A stretch of DNA of 64,000 bases, from positions 1-64,000 of the forward strand of contig NZ_JAFMSY010000003.1 in the NCBI RefSeq assembly GCF_017916455.1, written 5' to 3'. The stretch comes from Nocardioides xinjiangensis (lineage in GTDB: Bacteria; Actinomycetota; Actinomycetes; Propionibacteriales; Nocardioidaceae). A model generated the notes under the pieces. The model had not been told where the DNA came from, searched no databases, and worked only from the letters and a program-made list of their open reading frames with translations. The position numbers and the translations under genes are program-made. This document shows positions 17,111-24,782 of the stretch, one piece after another (the first letter of the stretch is position 1; each line of letters starts with the position of its first letter).

Positions 17111-17439
17111 CGACCGCCGAGGAGCGCGAGCTCTACGTCGAGCTCGTGCTGCAGTGCGCCGAGTTGGTCCCGCGCGGGCGGGTGACGACGTACGGCGCCA
17201 TCGCCGACGTGGTGGGCGAGCGGCTCGGCCGCGGCGGTCCGCGCCTGGTCGGCACCGTGATGGCCACGCACGGCGCCGCGGTCGCGTGGTGGCGAGTGGT
17301 GCGCGCCGACGGGTCGCTGCCGCCCTCGCACGACGCCGAGGCGCGCCAGGCCTACCTCGAGGAGGGGACGCCGCTGCGTCCGGGCGGGTCCGTGGACATG
17401 GCGCGTGCCTTCTGGCAGCCGCGCCTCGGGGCACAATGA
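17107..17439 (+). CDS. Alkyltransferase-like protein (MGMT fold without the cysteine)
   Basis: A 110-residue protein with the wHTH DNA-binding core of O6-alkylguanine-DNA alkyltransferases: VPRGRVTTYGAIADVVG, then the glycine-rich segment preceding the active site. The PCHRV active-site motif reads AWWRV (residues 60-64), with Trp61 at the cysteine position. That is the hallmark of alkyltransferase-like (ATL) proteins, which bind O6-alkylguanine and flag it for nucleotide-excision repair rather than repairing it. The position matches the MGMT-like gene Rv3204 in the mycobacterial gene order. It is last in the moxR operon (GTGA overlap). Confidence 0.88.
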   Translation: MTTAEERELYVELVLQCAELVPRGRVTTYGAIADVVGERLGRGGPRLVGTVMATHGAAVAWWRVVRADGSLPPSHDAEARQAYLEEGTPLRPGGSVDMARAFWQPRLGAQ

Positions 17440-17443
17440 CGCC

Positions 17444-18112
17444 ATGCTCTACTCGGTGCTCCACAGCGTCGTCCCTCCGTTGGCGCGCGCGGTGTGGCGG
17501 CCGACCATCGAGGGCCTGCACCACGTGCCGCCCACCGGCCCGGTGATCGTGGCGAGCAACCACCTGTCGTTCGTCGACAGCGTGGTGATCCCCTGCGTGG
17601 TGCCGCGCAAGGTCGTCTTCCTGGCCAAGTCGGACTACTTCACCGGCACGGGGCTCAAGGGCGCCGCGCAGCGGGCCTGGTTCGAGGGGCTGGGCATGCT
17701 GCCCGTCGACCGCGACGACAGCAGGGCCGCCCTCGCCAGCCTCGACACCGCGCTGGAGGTGCTCGGACGCGGGGAGGCGTTCGGGATCTACCCGGAGGGC
17801 ACCCGCTCGCGGGACGGGCGGCTCTACCGCGGCCGCACCGGGGTGGCCCACCTGGCGCTGACCGCCGGCTGCCCCGTCGTCCCGGTCGGGCTGCGGGGCA
17901 CCGAGGACATCCAGCCGGTCGGGTCCAGCCGGCCGCGGCTGGCCGAGGTGAGCGTGCGCTTCGGCGAGCCGATCCGGGTCGCGGGCGAGTACGACGGCGT
18001 CCCGTCGGGGCGCGCGCGCCGCGAGCTCACCGACCGGATCATGACCGCGATCGCCGAGCTGTCCGGCCAGGAGCTCGCCGGCGTCTACAACGAGCGCCCC
18101 GCGGACGCCTGA
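17444..18112 (+). CDS. 1-acyl-sn-glycerol-3-phosphate acyltransferase (PlsC family)
   Basis: A 222-residue acyltransferase with the catalytic NHLSFVDS (HX4D) motif, the glycine-rich LPVDRDD segment, the phosphate-binding PEGTRS motif and the VPVGLRGTE strand, in the family order. It should acylate lysophosphatidate or a related glycerolipid at the membrane. ATG 17444 sits six bases after CACAAT, a plausible -10 box, so it may have its own leaderless transcript. Its last 28 bases overlap the 3' end of the convergent allG-like gene. Confidence 0.92.
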   Translation: MLYSVLHSVVPPLARAVWRPTIEGLHHVPPTGPVIVASNHLSFVDSVVIPCVVPRKVVFLAKSDYFTGTGLKGAAQRAWFEGLGMLPVDRDDSRAALASLDTALEVLGRGEAFGIYPEGTRSRDGRLYRGRTGVAHLALTAGCPVVPVGLRGTEDIQPVGSSRPRLAEVSVRFGEPIRVAGEYDGVPSGRARRELTDRIMTAIAELSGQELAGVYNERPADA

Positions 18113-19554
18113 GCCGCCCTGGCGGCGAGGGCGGCGAGCGCCTGCGGGAAGATCTCGGCCGGCGGGGTGACCAGGCCGGCACCGACCTGGCCCACGCCGG
18201 CGACGCGGCCGGCCATGCCGGTGTTGATCTGCGGCAGGATGCCCGTCCGGCACACCCTGGTCACGTCGATGCCCGTCGGCGTGCCCTGGAACTCCAGGAC
18301 CGGCACCGACCACCGCGGGTTCTCGGCGAGCGTGATCTCGTGCATCCTCCGGGTCGTGGCCAGCGCGTCGGGCACCGTGCCGCCGACCAGCCGCACGATG
18401 GCCGGGGCGGTCGCCATCGCGAACCCGCCGATGCCCGCGGTCTCGGTGATCGCCGAGTCGCCGATGTCGGCGTTCGCGTCGTCGGGCCCGTAGTCGCCGA
18501 GGAAGAGGCCCTCGGCGACCTGCGCCGGGCCGGTGAACCACTCGTCGCCGGTGCCCGAGACCTGGATGCCGAAGTCGGTGCCGTTGCGAGCCATGGCCAC
18601 GACCATGGTGGAGCCGGGGACGTCGCGGCCGGCGTCGAGCGCCAGCTTGCAGGCCGGCATCGCGAGGTTGAGGAAGAAGTGGTCGTTGCCACCGACGAAG
18701 CGCAGCGCCGCGGCGACGTCGGCGGCGTCGAACCCGGCGCCCACCATGGCGGGGGAGAGGTCGCGCAGCAGCATGAGCGTGCCGGCACGGTTGCGGTTGT
18801 GCGCCTCGTCGCCCATCTGCAGCATCTGGGTGAGGATGCCCGTGACGTCGGTGGCCTCCTCCGTCCCGCGCACCGCCGCCTGCAGCAGCGGGCCGAGCAC
18901 GTCGCCCATCCAGCGCAGGCGGTCGAGCACCTCGGGGCCGTACGCGCCGTAGCGCAGCACCTTGCCGAGCCCCTCGTTGAGCGAGCAGTACGTCCGGCGC
19001 CCGGTGGCGCGGTCCTCGAGGACCCACATCCACATGGACGGCGTGACGACGCCGGCCATCGGGCCGACGGCGCTGCGGTGGTGGCAGGGCTCCAGGCTCA
19101 CGTCGCGCCCGGACTCGAAGAGCGCGACCGCGTCCTCGGGGTCGTCGACGAGCCCCTCCAGCGCCGCGCCGCCCATCAGGGCGCCGCGCAGGGGACCGGA
19201 GGCGCGCTCCCAGTCGATCGGCGGGCCGGCGTGCAGGAACTGACCGCGCTCCAGGCCGAGGACCTCGGCCGCCGGCGCGACGTCGACGAGGTGGGCGGTG
19301 ACCCCGAGCATCGCCGCGACGGCCCTCCGGTTGGCCTCGGGGCGGCGCGGGTCGGTCGCGACGGTCGCGAGGTGCGCCTCCGTGCCGGGCATCGGCGGGC
19401 GCCAGTCGACGCGCTGGACGTCGACGGCCTGCCCGGCCACGGCGTCGGCGAGCATGTCGGCGCCGCAGGCGACGACCGTGGGGGTGGAGGCGCCGCGGGT
19501 GACCCCGGTGGGGCCCGAGGTGCCGGGGGCGACCCCGGTGGCTGCGCTGGTCAT
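18085..19554 (-). CDS. allG: DUF1116 protein, oxamate carbamoyltransferase AllG subunit family
   Basis: A 489-residue protein of the YlbE/DUF1116 family: characteristic are ANRRAVAAMLGV, SLEPCHHRSAVGPMAG, GNDHFFLNL, DANADIGDSAI and EFQGTPTGIDV. In Escherichia coli the YlbE-FdrA-YlbF trio (AllG, AllF, AllH) forms the oxamate carbamoyltransferase of allantoin degradation, and all three homologues are here in one operon. The first 20 residues are Gly/Thr/Ala-rich and probably unstructured. It overlaps fdrA by ATGA. The physiological substrate may differ (see findings), because no allantoin-ring genes are present in the window. Confidence 0.9.
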   Translation of the reverse strand: MTSAATGVAPGTSGPTGVTRGASTPTVVACGADMLADAVAGQAVDVQRVDWRPPMPGTEAHLATVATDPRRPEANRRAVAAMLGVTAHLVDVAPAAEVLGLERGQFLHAGPPIDWERASGPLRGALMGGAALEGLVDDPEDAVALFESGRDVSLEPCHHRSAVGPMAGVVTPSMWMWVLEDRATGRRTYCSLNEGLGKVLRYGAYGPEVLDRLRWMGDVLGPLLQAAVRGTEEATDVTGILTQMLQMGDEAHNRNRAGTLMLLRDLSPAMVGAGFDAADVAAALRFVGGNDHFFLNLAMPACKLALDAGRDVPGSTMVVAMARNGTDFGIQVSGTGDEWFTGPAQVAEGLFLGDYGPDDANADIGDSAITETAGIGGFAMATAPAIVRLVGGTVPDALATTRRMHEITLAENPRWSVPVLEFQGTPTGIDVTRVCRTGILPQINTGMAGRVAGVGQVGAGLVTPPAEIFPQALAALAARAAQASAGRSL

Positions 19555-21047
19555 CGGGCGTCTCCGATCAGCTGGAGGGCGCGACGGGTGGCCGCCGCGT
19601 TGGAGAGGTGGACCTCCGCCCCGGCCGTCACCAGGGCGTCCCGCTGCTGCGCGAGCCCCTGCGGGTCGAGGTCGGTGCCGACGAGGCTCGCGACCACCGG
19701 GACCGGGCGGTCGCGGCGCGCCTGCCGGATGGCGGGGGCGAGGAGGGCGGCCGGGTCGGGTTCGGCCCCGTGGCCGAGCACGAGGTCGAGCAGCAGCACG
19801 CCGGTGCCGGGGTCTGCGGCGGCCCGCGCGAGCTGCTCGTGGCGCAGCGTGGGATCGATCATCGGGTGGGCGCGCCCCTGCGTGAGCGCGTCGTCGCCGA
19901 AGTCCACGAACGTGTGGGTGTCGGCGAGCAGGTCGTCGCCCAGGGCCAGGTCGTCGGTGAGCGGGATGTTGCTGCGCACCGGGCCCAGCGCCTCGGTCGC
20001 CAGCAGCATCGACTCGTCGCACAGCGTGCCGCCGACGAACAGCCCCCGCAGCAGCGGCCCCGTCGCGGGACCGCTGTTGTCGGCGCCGTGCACCGGCCAC
20101 GGTGGGGCGTCGTGGCCGAGCCGTGCGAGCACCGCCTCCGCGACGGCGGTCAGGTCCCGCTGCCCGGGGCCGAGCAGCCCGAGCTCGACGGGCGTCGCGA
20201 GCCCGTCGGCGTACGACGTCAGCGCGTCGGCCACCTCGGCGGCGGGCGGCTTCGAGACCACCACGACGAGGTCGACGTCCGCGTCGGCGTCGAGGCGGCG
20301 CAGCGCCTCGCGCGTGGCCAGCCCCCCGACCGCGGCCGACAGGTCGCGGCCACCGACGCCGATCGCGTGGCGCACGCCCACGCCGTCGTGCCCCTGGGCG
20401 GCCAGCCGCTCCCCGGCGTGGTGCAGCAGCGCGAGCAGCTGCTGGCACCCGGTGCCCGACGCCGCCACGATCCCGATCCGGCCGGGGCGCACCGTGTTGG
20501 CGAAGCCGAGCCCGACGCCGTCGATGACCGCGGTGCCGCAGTCGGGGCCCATGACGAGCGCCCCGCGCGCGGCGGCGTACGTCTTGAGCGCGACCTCCTC
20601 CGCGAGGGGCACGTTGTCGCTGAAGACCATCACGTCGTGCCCCGCCTCGAGAGCGTCCATCGCCTCGACGCTCGCGCTGGCTCCGGGCACCGAGACGAGG
20701 GCGACGGCGCCGCCCGCGACGGCACGCAGGGCCGACGCGGTGGTGCGTGGCGGCGCGACCGTGGCGCGGCCCGAGTCGGGCCGGGCGGGGGCGAGCGCGG
20801 CGTCGACCGCCGCCAGGACCGCCGCGAGGTCGGCGTCGTCGTCGAGCCGGAGTGCGACGACCATGTCGTTGGGCGAGGACTCCGGGACGTCGAATCCCAT
20901 GCCCTCGAGCACCTCGAGGTTGAGCCCGGTGGCCATGGCGACCTGCGCGGCGACCACGCCGGGCGTGGCCTGGACCGACCGGCTGACCTGCAGCAGGGTC
21001 ACCGAGTCGGCGTAGGCGCCGCTGCGGAGCTCGACGTGGTCCTTCAT
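19551..21047 (-). CDS. fdrA: FdrA-family protein, oxamate carbamoyltransferase AllF subunit family
   Basis: A 498-residue protein related to the alpha subunit of succinyl-CoA synthetases. Visible are the N-terminal RSGAYADSVTLLQVSR segment, a Rossmann-type CoA-ligase fold with FSDNVPLAEEVALK and GPDCGTAVIDGVGLGFAN, and a second domain ending GTDLDPQGLAQQRDALVTAG. ATG 21047 follows AGGAGG closely. In the AllFGH complex this subunit is thought to handle the acyl/carbamoyl phosphate chemistry. It is translationally coupled on both sides (ATGA with allH-like upstream and allG-like downstream). Confidence 0.92.
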   Translation of the reverse strand: MKDHVELRSGAYADSVTLLQVSRSVQATPGVVAAQVAMATGLNLEVLEGMGFDVPESSPNDMVVALRLDDDADLAAVLAAVDAALAPARPDSGRATVAPPRTTASALRAVAGGAVALVSVPGASASVEAMDALEAGHDVMVFSDNVPLAEEVALKTYAAARGALVMGPDCGTAVIDGVGLGFANTVRPGRIGIVAASGTGCQQLLALLHHAGERLAAQGHDGVGVRHAIGVGGRDLSAAVGGLATREALRRLDADADVDLVVVVSKPPAAEVADALTSYADGLATPVELGLLGPGQRDLTAVAEAVLARLGHDAPPWPVHGADNSGPATGPLLRGLFVGGTLCDESMLLATEALGPVRSNIPLTDDLALGDDLLADTHTFVDFGDDALTQGRAHPMIDPTLRHEQLARAAADPGTGVLLLDLVLGHGAEPDPAALLAPAIRQARRDRPVPVVASLVGTDLDPQGLAQQRDALVTAGAEVHLSNAAATRRALQLIGDAR

Positions 21048-21811
21048 GCAGCCCTCCTGGGGGTCGTGCGGCGGGGCAGGGAGGCGATGGCCAGCTCGGC
21101 GCCGGCGAGCAGGCCGGCGCCCGAGGTGGCGCCGACGGCCAGCAGCGCGCCGGCGCTGGCGTCGGTGGGGGCGGCCAGCCAGTCCGCGAGCTGCGGCAGC
21201 GACTCGCCGCGGATCGCGCAGTCGAGCAGCGTGGCGGACAGCAGCGTCGTGGCGCCCAGGCGCTGGCGCACGGCCGCGGCCAGCACCTCGTCCGGTGCCC
21301 CGGCGGCGGTGCGGGCGGCGAGCCAGCCCGCCAGCACGTCGTCGCCGAGCGGCGTGAGTCCCGGTCCGCGGCCGAGCAGCCGGTCGAGGTGGCCGGGCGT
21401 GAGCCGGCCGTCGGCGGGCAGGTCGTACGCCGCGGCGAGCGCGGTCGTCGCGCCGGACGCCGGTCGGGCGGTGGGTCCCGCGCCCGACCGGGGACGGGCC
21501 GCGCGGGGGTCGACGAGCCGGGTGACGCGTGCCTCGCGACCGCCGACGACGAGGGTCCCGCGCCGCACCCGGACCACCGGGTCGAGGTCCGTCAGGTCGG
21601 GCAGCGTCGACCAGAGCGCGCACGGGACCCGGCTCGCGGTGGCTGAGACCAGGCCGAGGCACCAGCCGTCGAGGTCGACGTAGACGGCGGTCGGGCTCGC
21701 GTGCACGACGCGCCGGGGGCCGTCGTCCGCCGCGGCGAGCCGCGTCCGCACGCGGACCGGGGCCGCCACCGCGATGACCGGCTCGTCCGGCACGGTCGGG
21801 CTGGAGGTCAC
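21044..21811 (-). CDS. allH: DUF2877 protein, AllH subunit family
   Basis: A 255-residue protein with the DUF2877 core LGRGPGLTPLGDDVLAGWL, LSATLLDCAIRGE and VGATSGAGLLAGAELA. In E. coli the DUF2877 protein is the third component of the FdrA/YlbE oxamate carbamoyltransferase. It is the first gene of the three-gene operon. A TAGCGT box ends seven bases before the GTG start, in the 65-base region shared with the divergent pucR gene, so PucR control of the operon is likely. Confidence 0.85.
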   Translation of the reverse strand: MTSSPTVPDEPVIAVAAPVRVRTRLAAADDGPRRVVHASPTAVYVDLDGWCLGLVSATASRVPCALWSTLPDLTDLDPVVRVRRGTLVVGGREARVTRLVDPRAARPRSGAGPTARPASGATTALAAAYDLPADGRLTPGHLDRLLGRGPGLTPLGDDVLAGWLAARTAAGAPDEVLAAAVRQRLGATTLLSATLLDCAIRGESLPQLADWLAAPTDASAGALLAVGATSGAGLLAGAELAIASLPRRTTPRRAA

Positions 21812-21876
21812 CTGCCAGACGCTATCGGCCCGTGCGACACTCGCGAATGTGACTTCCTGACAAGCGAGGGGCAGAA
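21812..21876. promoter_or_regulatory. Divergent allH/pucR promoter region with palindrome
   Basis: The 65-base gap contains TAGCGT on the minus strand (complement of 21819-21824) as the -10 box of the AllFGH operon. An imperfect palindrome around the core TCGCGA (about 21838-21851, CACTCGCGAATGTG) lies in the middle, where a divergent PucR regulator would be expected to bind. GAGGGG precedes the pucR GTG. Confidence 0.45.
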
Positions 21877-23148
21877 GTGGGCCAAGACTTGATAAGCGAT
21901 CCGGAGGCCGTCGCGGCGCTGGAGCGCGCGGACGCGCTGCACACCGCGCTGACGCACATCGTGCTCGAGGGCGGCGACCTCGCCGCGATCGCGGAGGCCG
22001 TGGGAGCCGCCCTGGGCTGCGGGGTGGTGTTCACCTCGACCGACGGCCGGGAGCGGGCAGCGCACCTCGACGAGGCCCAGCGGGAGGCGCTCGCGCGCGC
22101 CGGGCTGCTCGACCCGAGCGGCCGGGTGCGCGTCGAGCGGATCGACCCCGACGGCACCGCGGTGGGACCGGGGGAGGCGGTGGTGCGCCGCGTGGTGGCC
22201 GCCGGCGTCGACCTGGCACGCCTGGTCGCGCTGCGTCCCGACGGCCGGGTGCACTCCTCCGACGTGCACGCGCTCGAGCGGGCCGCCATCGTGGCGGCGC
22301 TGCTCGTGACGCGCGTCGAGGCGATCACCGCCGTGGAGAACAAGTACCGCGGCGACTTCCTGCGCGACGTGTTCCTCGGCCGGGCGGGGGAGGAGGAGGA
22401 CGTCGCCGAGCACGCGCAGGCCTTCGGCTGGCACCTCGACCGGCCGGTGGTGGTCGTGGTCGCCGTGCTCGACCCCGACGCCATCGCCGAGCTCGGGCCG
22501 GACCCGGAGGACCGGCGCGCGTGGCAGGACCGGTTCGCCCACGCGTGGCGGCAGGTCGCGGCGGCCGCCGACGACAGCATCGCCTCGGTGGCGTTCAGCC
22601 GCGAGGTCGTGACCCTCGTCCCGGTCGACCCCGGGGCACCGGCCGCCGTCGGCCACGCCGCGGTCGACCGCATCGTCGATGGTGTGCGCGGTGACCGCGG
22701 CGGCGGCAGGATCGCGTTCTCCGCCGGGGTCAGCCGGGTGGCGCACGGGCTCGCGGACCTGCCCGAGGCGTTCCGCCAGGCGCAGCGAGCCGTCGAGATC
22801 GGCCGCCGCGTGCACGGGGGCGGGTCGGTGACCCGCTTCGACCAGCTCGGCCTGCACCGGCTGCTCGCCCTCGTGCCGGACAGCGCCGAGCTGACGGCGT
22901 TCGCCTCCGACGTGCTGGGTCCGCTCGCCGACCGCACCGCCGAGGCGGCCGACCTGCGCCAGACCCTGCAGGTGCTCCTCGACACCAACTTCAACGTGGC
23001 GGAGGCGGCGCGCGCCCAGTTCTTCCACTACAACACGATGCGCTACCGCGTCGGCAAGCTGCAGCGCATCCTCGGCCCCGTCGCGACCGACCCGCACCTG
23101 CGCCTCGACGTCGCCGTGGCGCTGCGGGCGCTGGAGATCGTGGGCTGA
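21877..23148 (+). CDS. PucR/CdaR-family transcriptional activator
   Basis: A 423-residue regulator: an N-terminal GAF-like sensing region (about 10-140), a central degenerate GGDEF-like domain (about 155-285, FGWHLDRPVVVVVAVLD), and the C-terminal PucR helix-turn-helix (about 360-420) with LLDTNFNVAEAARAQFFHYNTMRYR-type sequence (key run HYNTMRYRVGKL). PucR family members control purine and allantoin degradation in Bacillus and other bacteria. Divergence from allHFG and closeness to the permease/molybdenum hydroxylase operon fit a role in N-heterocycle catabolism. Confidence 0.92.
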   Translation: MGQDLISDPEAVAALERADALHTALTHIVLEGGDLAAIAEAVGAALGCGVVFTSTDGRERAAHLDEAQREALARAGLLDPSGRVRVERIDPDGTAVGPGEAVVRRVVAAGVDLARLVALRPDGRVHSSDVHALERAAIVAALLVTRVEAITAVENKYRGDFLRDVFLGRAGEEEDVAEHAQAFGWHLDRPVVVVVAVLDPDAIAELGPDPEDRRAWQDRFAHAWRQVAAAADDSIASVAFSREVVTLVPVDPGAPAAVGHAAVDRIVDGVRGDRGGGRIAFSAGVSRVAHGLADLPEAFRQAQRAVEIGRRVHGGGSVTRFDQLGLHRLLALVPDSAELTAFASDVLGPLADRTAEAADLRQTLQVLLDTNFNVAEAARAQFFHYNTMRYRVGKLQRILGPVATDPHLRLDVAVALRALEIVG

Positions 23149-23197
23149 GCGGGCTCGACCCTGCCGCAGCGGCAAGGCTCACCGGGTCGGCCGGTCC

Positions 23198-23986
23198 TCA
23201 GGCGGAGACGGGGCGTGAGCGGAGGCGCACCGACAGGCAGGTGACGCACCCCTCCATCTTCTCGAACTCGGAGATGTCGACGGTGACGACGTCCAGGCCC
23301 CTGCTCCGGAACAGCGCGGCCGACCGCGGTGCGGAGGCGGCCATGAGCACCGTCGTGCCGTCGAGGAGGACGACGTGGGCGCCGGACTCCTCCGGCACCT
23401 CGAGGAAGTGTCCGGCCCACACGTCCGGGTCGTCCACCAGCGGGCGGTGGCCCACGACCGTCCCGTCCGGCAGCGCGGTCACCGCGGTCTTGAGGTGGAG
23501 CACCGTGCGCACCGGGACGCCCACGACCTCGGCGCCGAGCGGCGCAAGGAGGGCGCGGAGCTGGGCGACGCCGTCGGCGTTGGTGCGCCCGCCCGTCCCG
23601 ACCCACACGCGGCCCGCGAACTTCAACACGTCCCCGCCGTCGAGCGTGCCCGGTGCCTCGATGTGCGCGATGCGGTAGCCGTGCGCGGCGACCGCCGCCT
23701 CGGCGGCGACGGTCTCCCCGCGCCGCTCCGGCACGCCGGGGCGGCTGATGACGGCCAGGTCGCCGTAGACGACCATCGTGTCCTCCACGAACACCGAGTC
23801 GGGGAGCTCGTCGGCGGGCTCGACCTCGTCGGTGGTCCATCCGGCGCGGTGGAACGCCTCGACGTACGACTCCCACTGGCGCACGGCCAGGTCGGGGTCG
23901 ACGTCGTCGCTGCGCTCGATGTGGGTGACCAGCCCCTCGCCCATGCGAGGCGACGGGCGGCGGACGAGGGCGTGGCGGTACTCCAT
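23198..23986 (-). CDS. ddaH: Dimethylarginine dimethylaminohydrolase (DDAH)
   Basis: A 262-residue guanidine-modifying enzyme. The family landmarks are FVEDTMVVYGDLAV, LDGGDVL, HLKTAV (catalytic His164) and EGCVTCLSVR (catalytic cysteine most likely Cys250 by alignment to the TC-S pattern). DDAH hydrolyses N-methylated arginines to citrulline and a methylamine. An arginine-deiminase-like variant cannot be excluded. It converges on pucR. TAGGCT (complement of 23993-23998) ends six bases before its ATG. A nitrogen-scavenging role fits the neighbourhood. Confidence 0.88.
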   Translation of the reverse strand: MEYRHALVRRPSPRMGEGLVTHIERSDDVDPDLAVRQWESYVEAFHRAGWTTDEVEPADELPDSVFVEDTMVVYGDLAVISRPGVPERRGETVAAEAAVAAHGYRIAHIEAPGTLDGGDVLKFAGRVWVGTGGRTNADGVAQLRALLAPLGAEVVGVPVRTVLHLKTAVTALPDGTVVGHRPLVDDPDVWAGHFLEVPEESGAHVVLLDGTTVLMAASAPRSAALFRSRGLDVVTVDISEFEKMEGCVTCLSVRLRSRPVSA

Positions 23987-23992
23987 GCCGCG

Positions 23993-23998
23993 AGCCTA
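23993..23998 (-). promoter_or_regulatory. Leaderless -10 box, ddaH
   Basis: AGCCTA on the plus strand is TAGGCT on the minus strand. Exactly six bases separate it from the ddaH ATG (23986). Confidence 0.6.
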
Positions 23999-24095
23999 GG
24001 GCGGGCCCCGGGGCCGCACGTCCCTGCCGGTCCGTCGTGGACCGGCCCCCGTCGTGCGCCCCCGGGCGCGGCTGCGTGGCTGAGCACCCGGCCGG

Positions 24096-24494
24096 TCAGG
24101 CCTGGGCGGAGGCCTCCGTGGTCTCCTGCTCGGCCTCGCACGTGGCGAGTCGCTCCTGGGCCTTGGCGAGGCGCTGCTGCTGTGCGCGCTCGGTCGCCTT
24201 GGTCTCGTCACGGTCCTGCTTCGCGGCGGCCAGCGCTCGACGGGCGGCAGCCCTCTCGCGGCCGGCCTCGGCCTGCGCGACGGCCTTCTTGGCCTTCGCG
24301 ACCCGGGCTTCCTGGCGCGCGAAGACGGCGGTGACCCGCTCCAGGGCGCCCTCCGCCTTGTCGACCTTGGCCTGCTGCTGCGCGCAGGGGGCGGGGGCGG
24401 GTGCCTCGTCGGCGGCGGCCGGGGCGGCGGCGGCGCCGCCGAGGGCGACGGCGGCCGCGGTGGCCAGGCCGGCGAAGCGGATGGAGACAGACAG
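24096..24494 (-). CDS. Secreted alanine-rich coiled-coil protein
   Basis: A 132-residue exported protein if begun at the CTG codon 24494. AGGAGG (complement of 24500-24505) is five bases before it, and the product starts with a good signal peptide (SVSIRFAGLATAAAVALGG, cleavage near AAPAAA-DE). A GTG at 24530 in frame would give a longer, less typical N region. The mature part is almost all helix, with heptad-like Ala, Glu, Lys, Gln and Arg (KVDKAEGALERVTAVFARQ, RALAAAKQDRDETKATERA). It has one cysteine near each end (CAQQQ and ATCEAE), which could form an intramolecular disulfide. No family recognised. Confidence 0.7.
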   Translation of the reverse strand: MSVSIRFAGLATAAAVALGGAAAAPAAADEAPAPAPCAQQQAKVDKAEGALERVTAVFARQEARVAKAKKAVAQAEAGRERAAARRALAAAKQDRDETKATERAQQQRLAKAQERLATCEAEQETTEASAQA

Positions 24495-24530
24495 GAGATC
24501 CTCCTCGTGTCGGGGCGGTCCGTTCGCCAC

Positions 24531-24782
24531 CCCGCCACTACAGCGACCAGCCGCCCGGATCTGTTACGTCCCGTCCGTCACGTCCCGCCGGCAGGTGCCG
24601 CGGTGCGGCCGCCGGTCGTGCCCTGCCAGGGCCCGCGCGGGGTCGGCAGCCGCTCGACCCGCCCAAGAACTTGTCATCGACTTCGGCGTTCCTTCGGCAG
24701 ATGTCGCCAGTGAGGGTGTGAGATGGGCCGCACTAGTTTGTGGCTTCTCGGGTCCACACCCACCGAATCTGGAGGCCTGCTC
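24531..24782 (+). promoter_or_regulatory. Upstream region of the uracil permease operon
   Basis: A 250-base gap between the divergent secreted coiled-coil gene and the permease. A GGAGG site (about 24771) precedes the ATG. TTGTCA at about 24673 is a possible -35 element. I see neither a purine riboswitch nor a clear operator palindrome. Confidence 0.35.

Noticed and set aside
17107..17439. DNA repair methyltransferase activity
   Set aside because: The acceptor cysteine is replaced by tryptophan.
23149..23197. Terminator between pucR and ddaH
   Set aside because: The TGCCGC/GCGGCA pairing leaves a one-base loop, which cannot form a stable hairpin.
24531..24782. Purine riboswitch upstream of the permease
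   Set aside because: No three-way-junction pattern or conserved core sequence could be found by eye.
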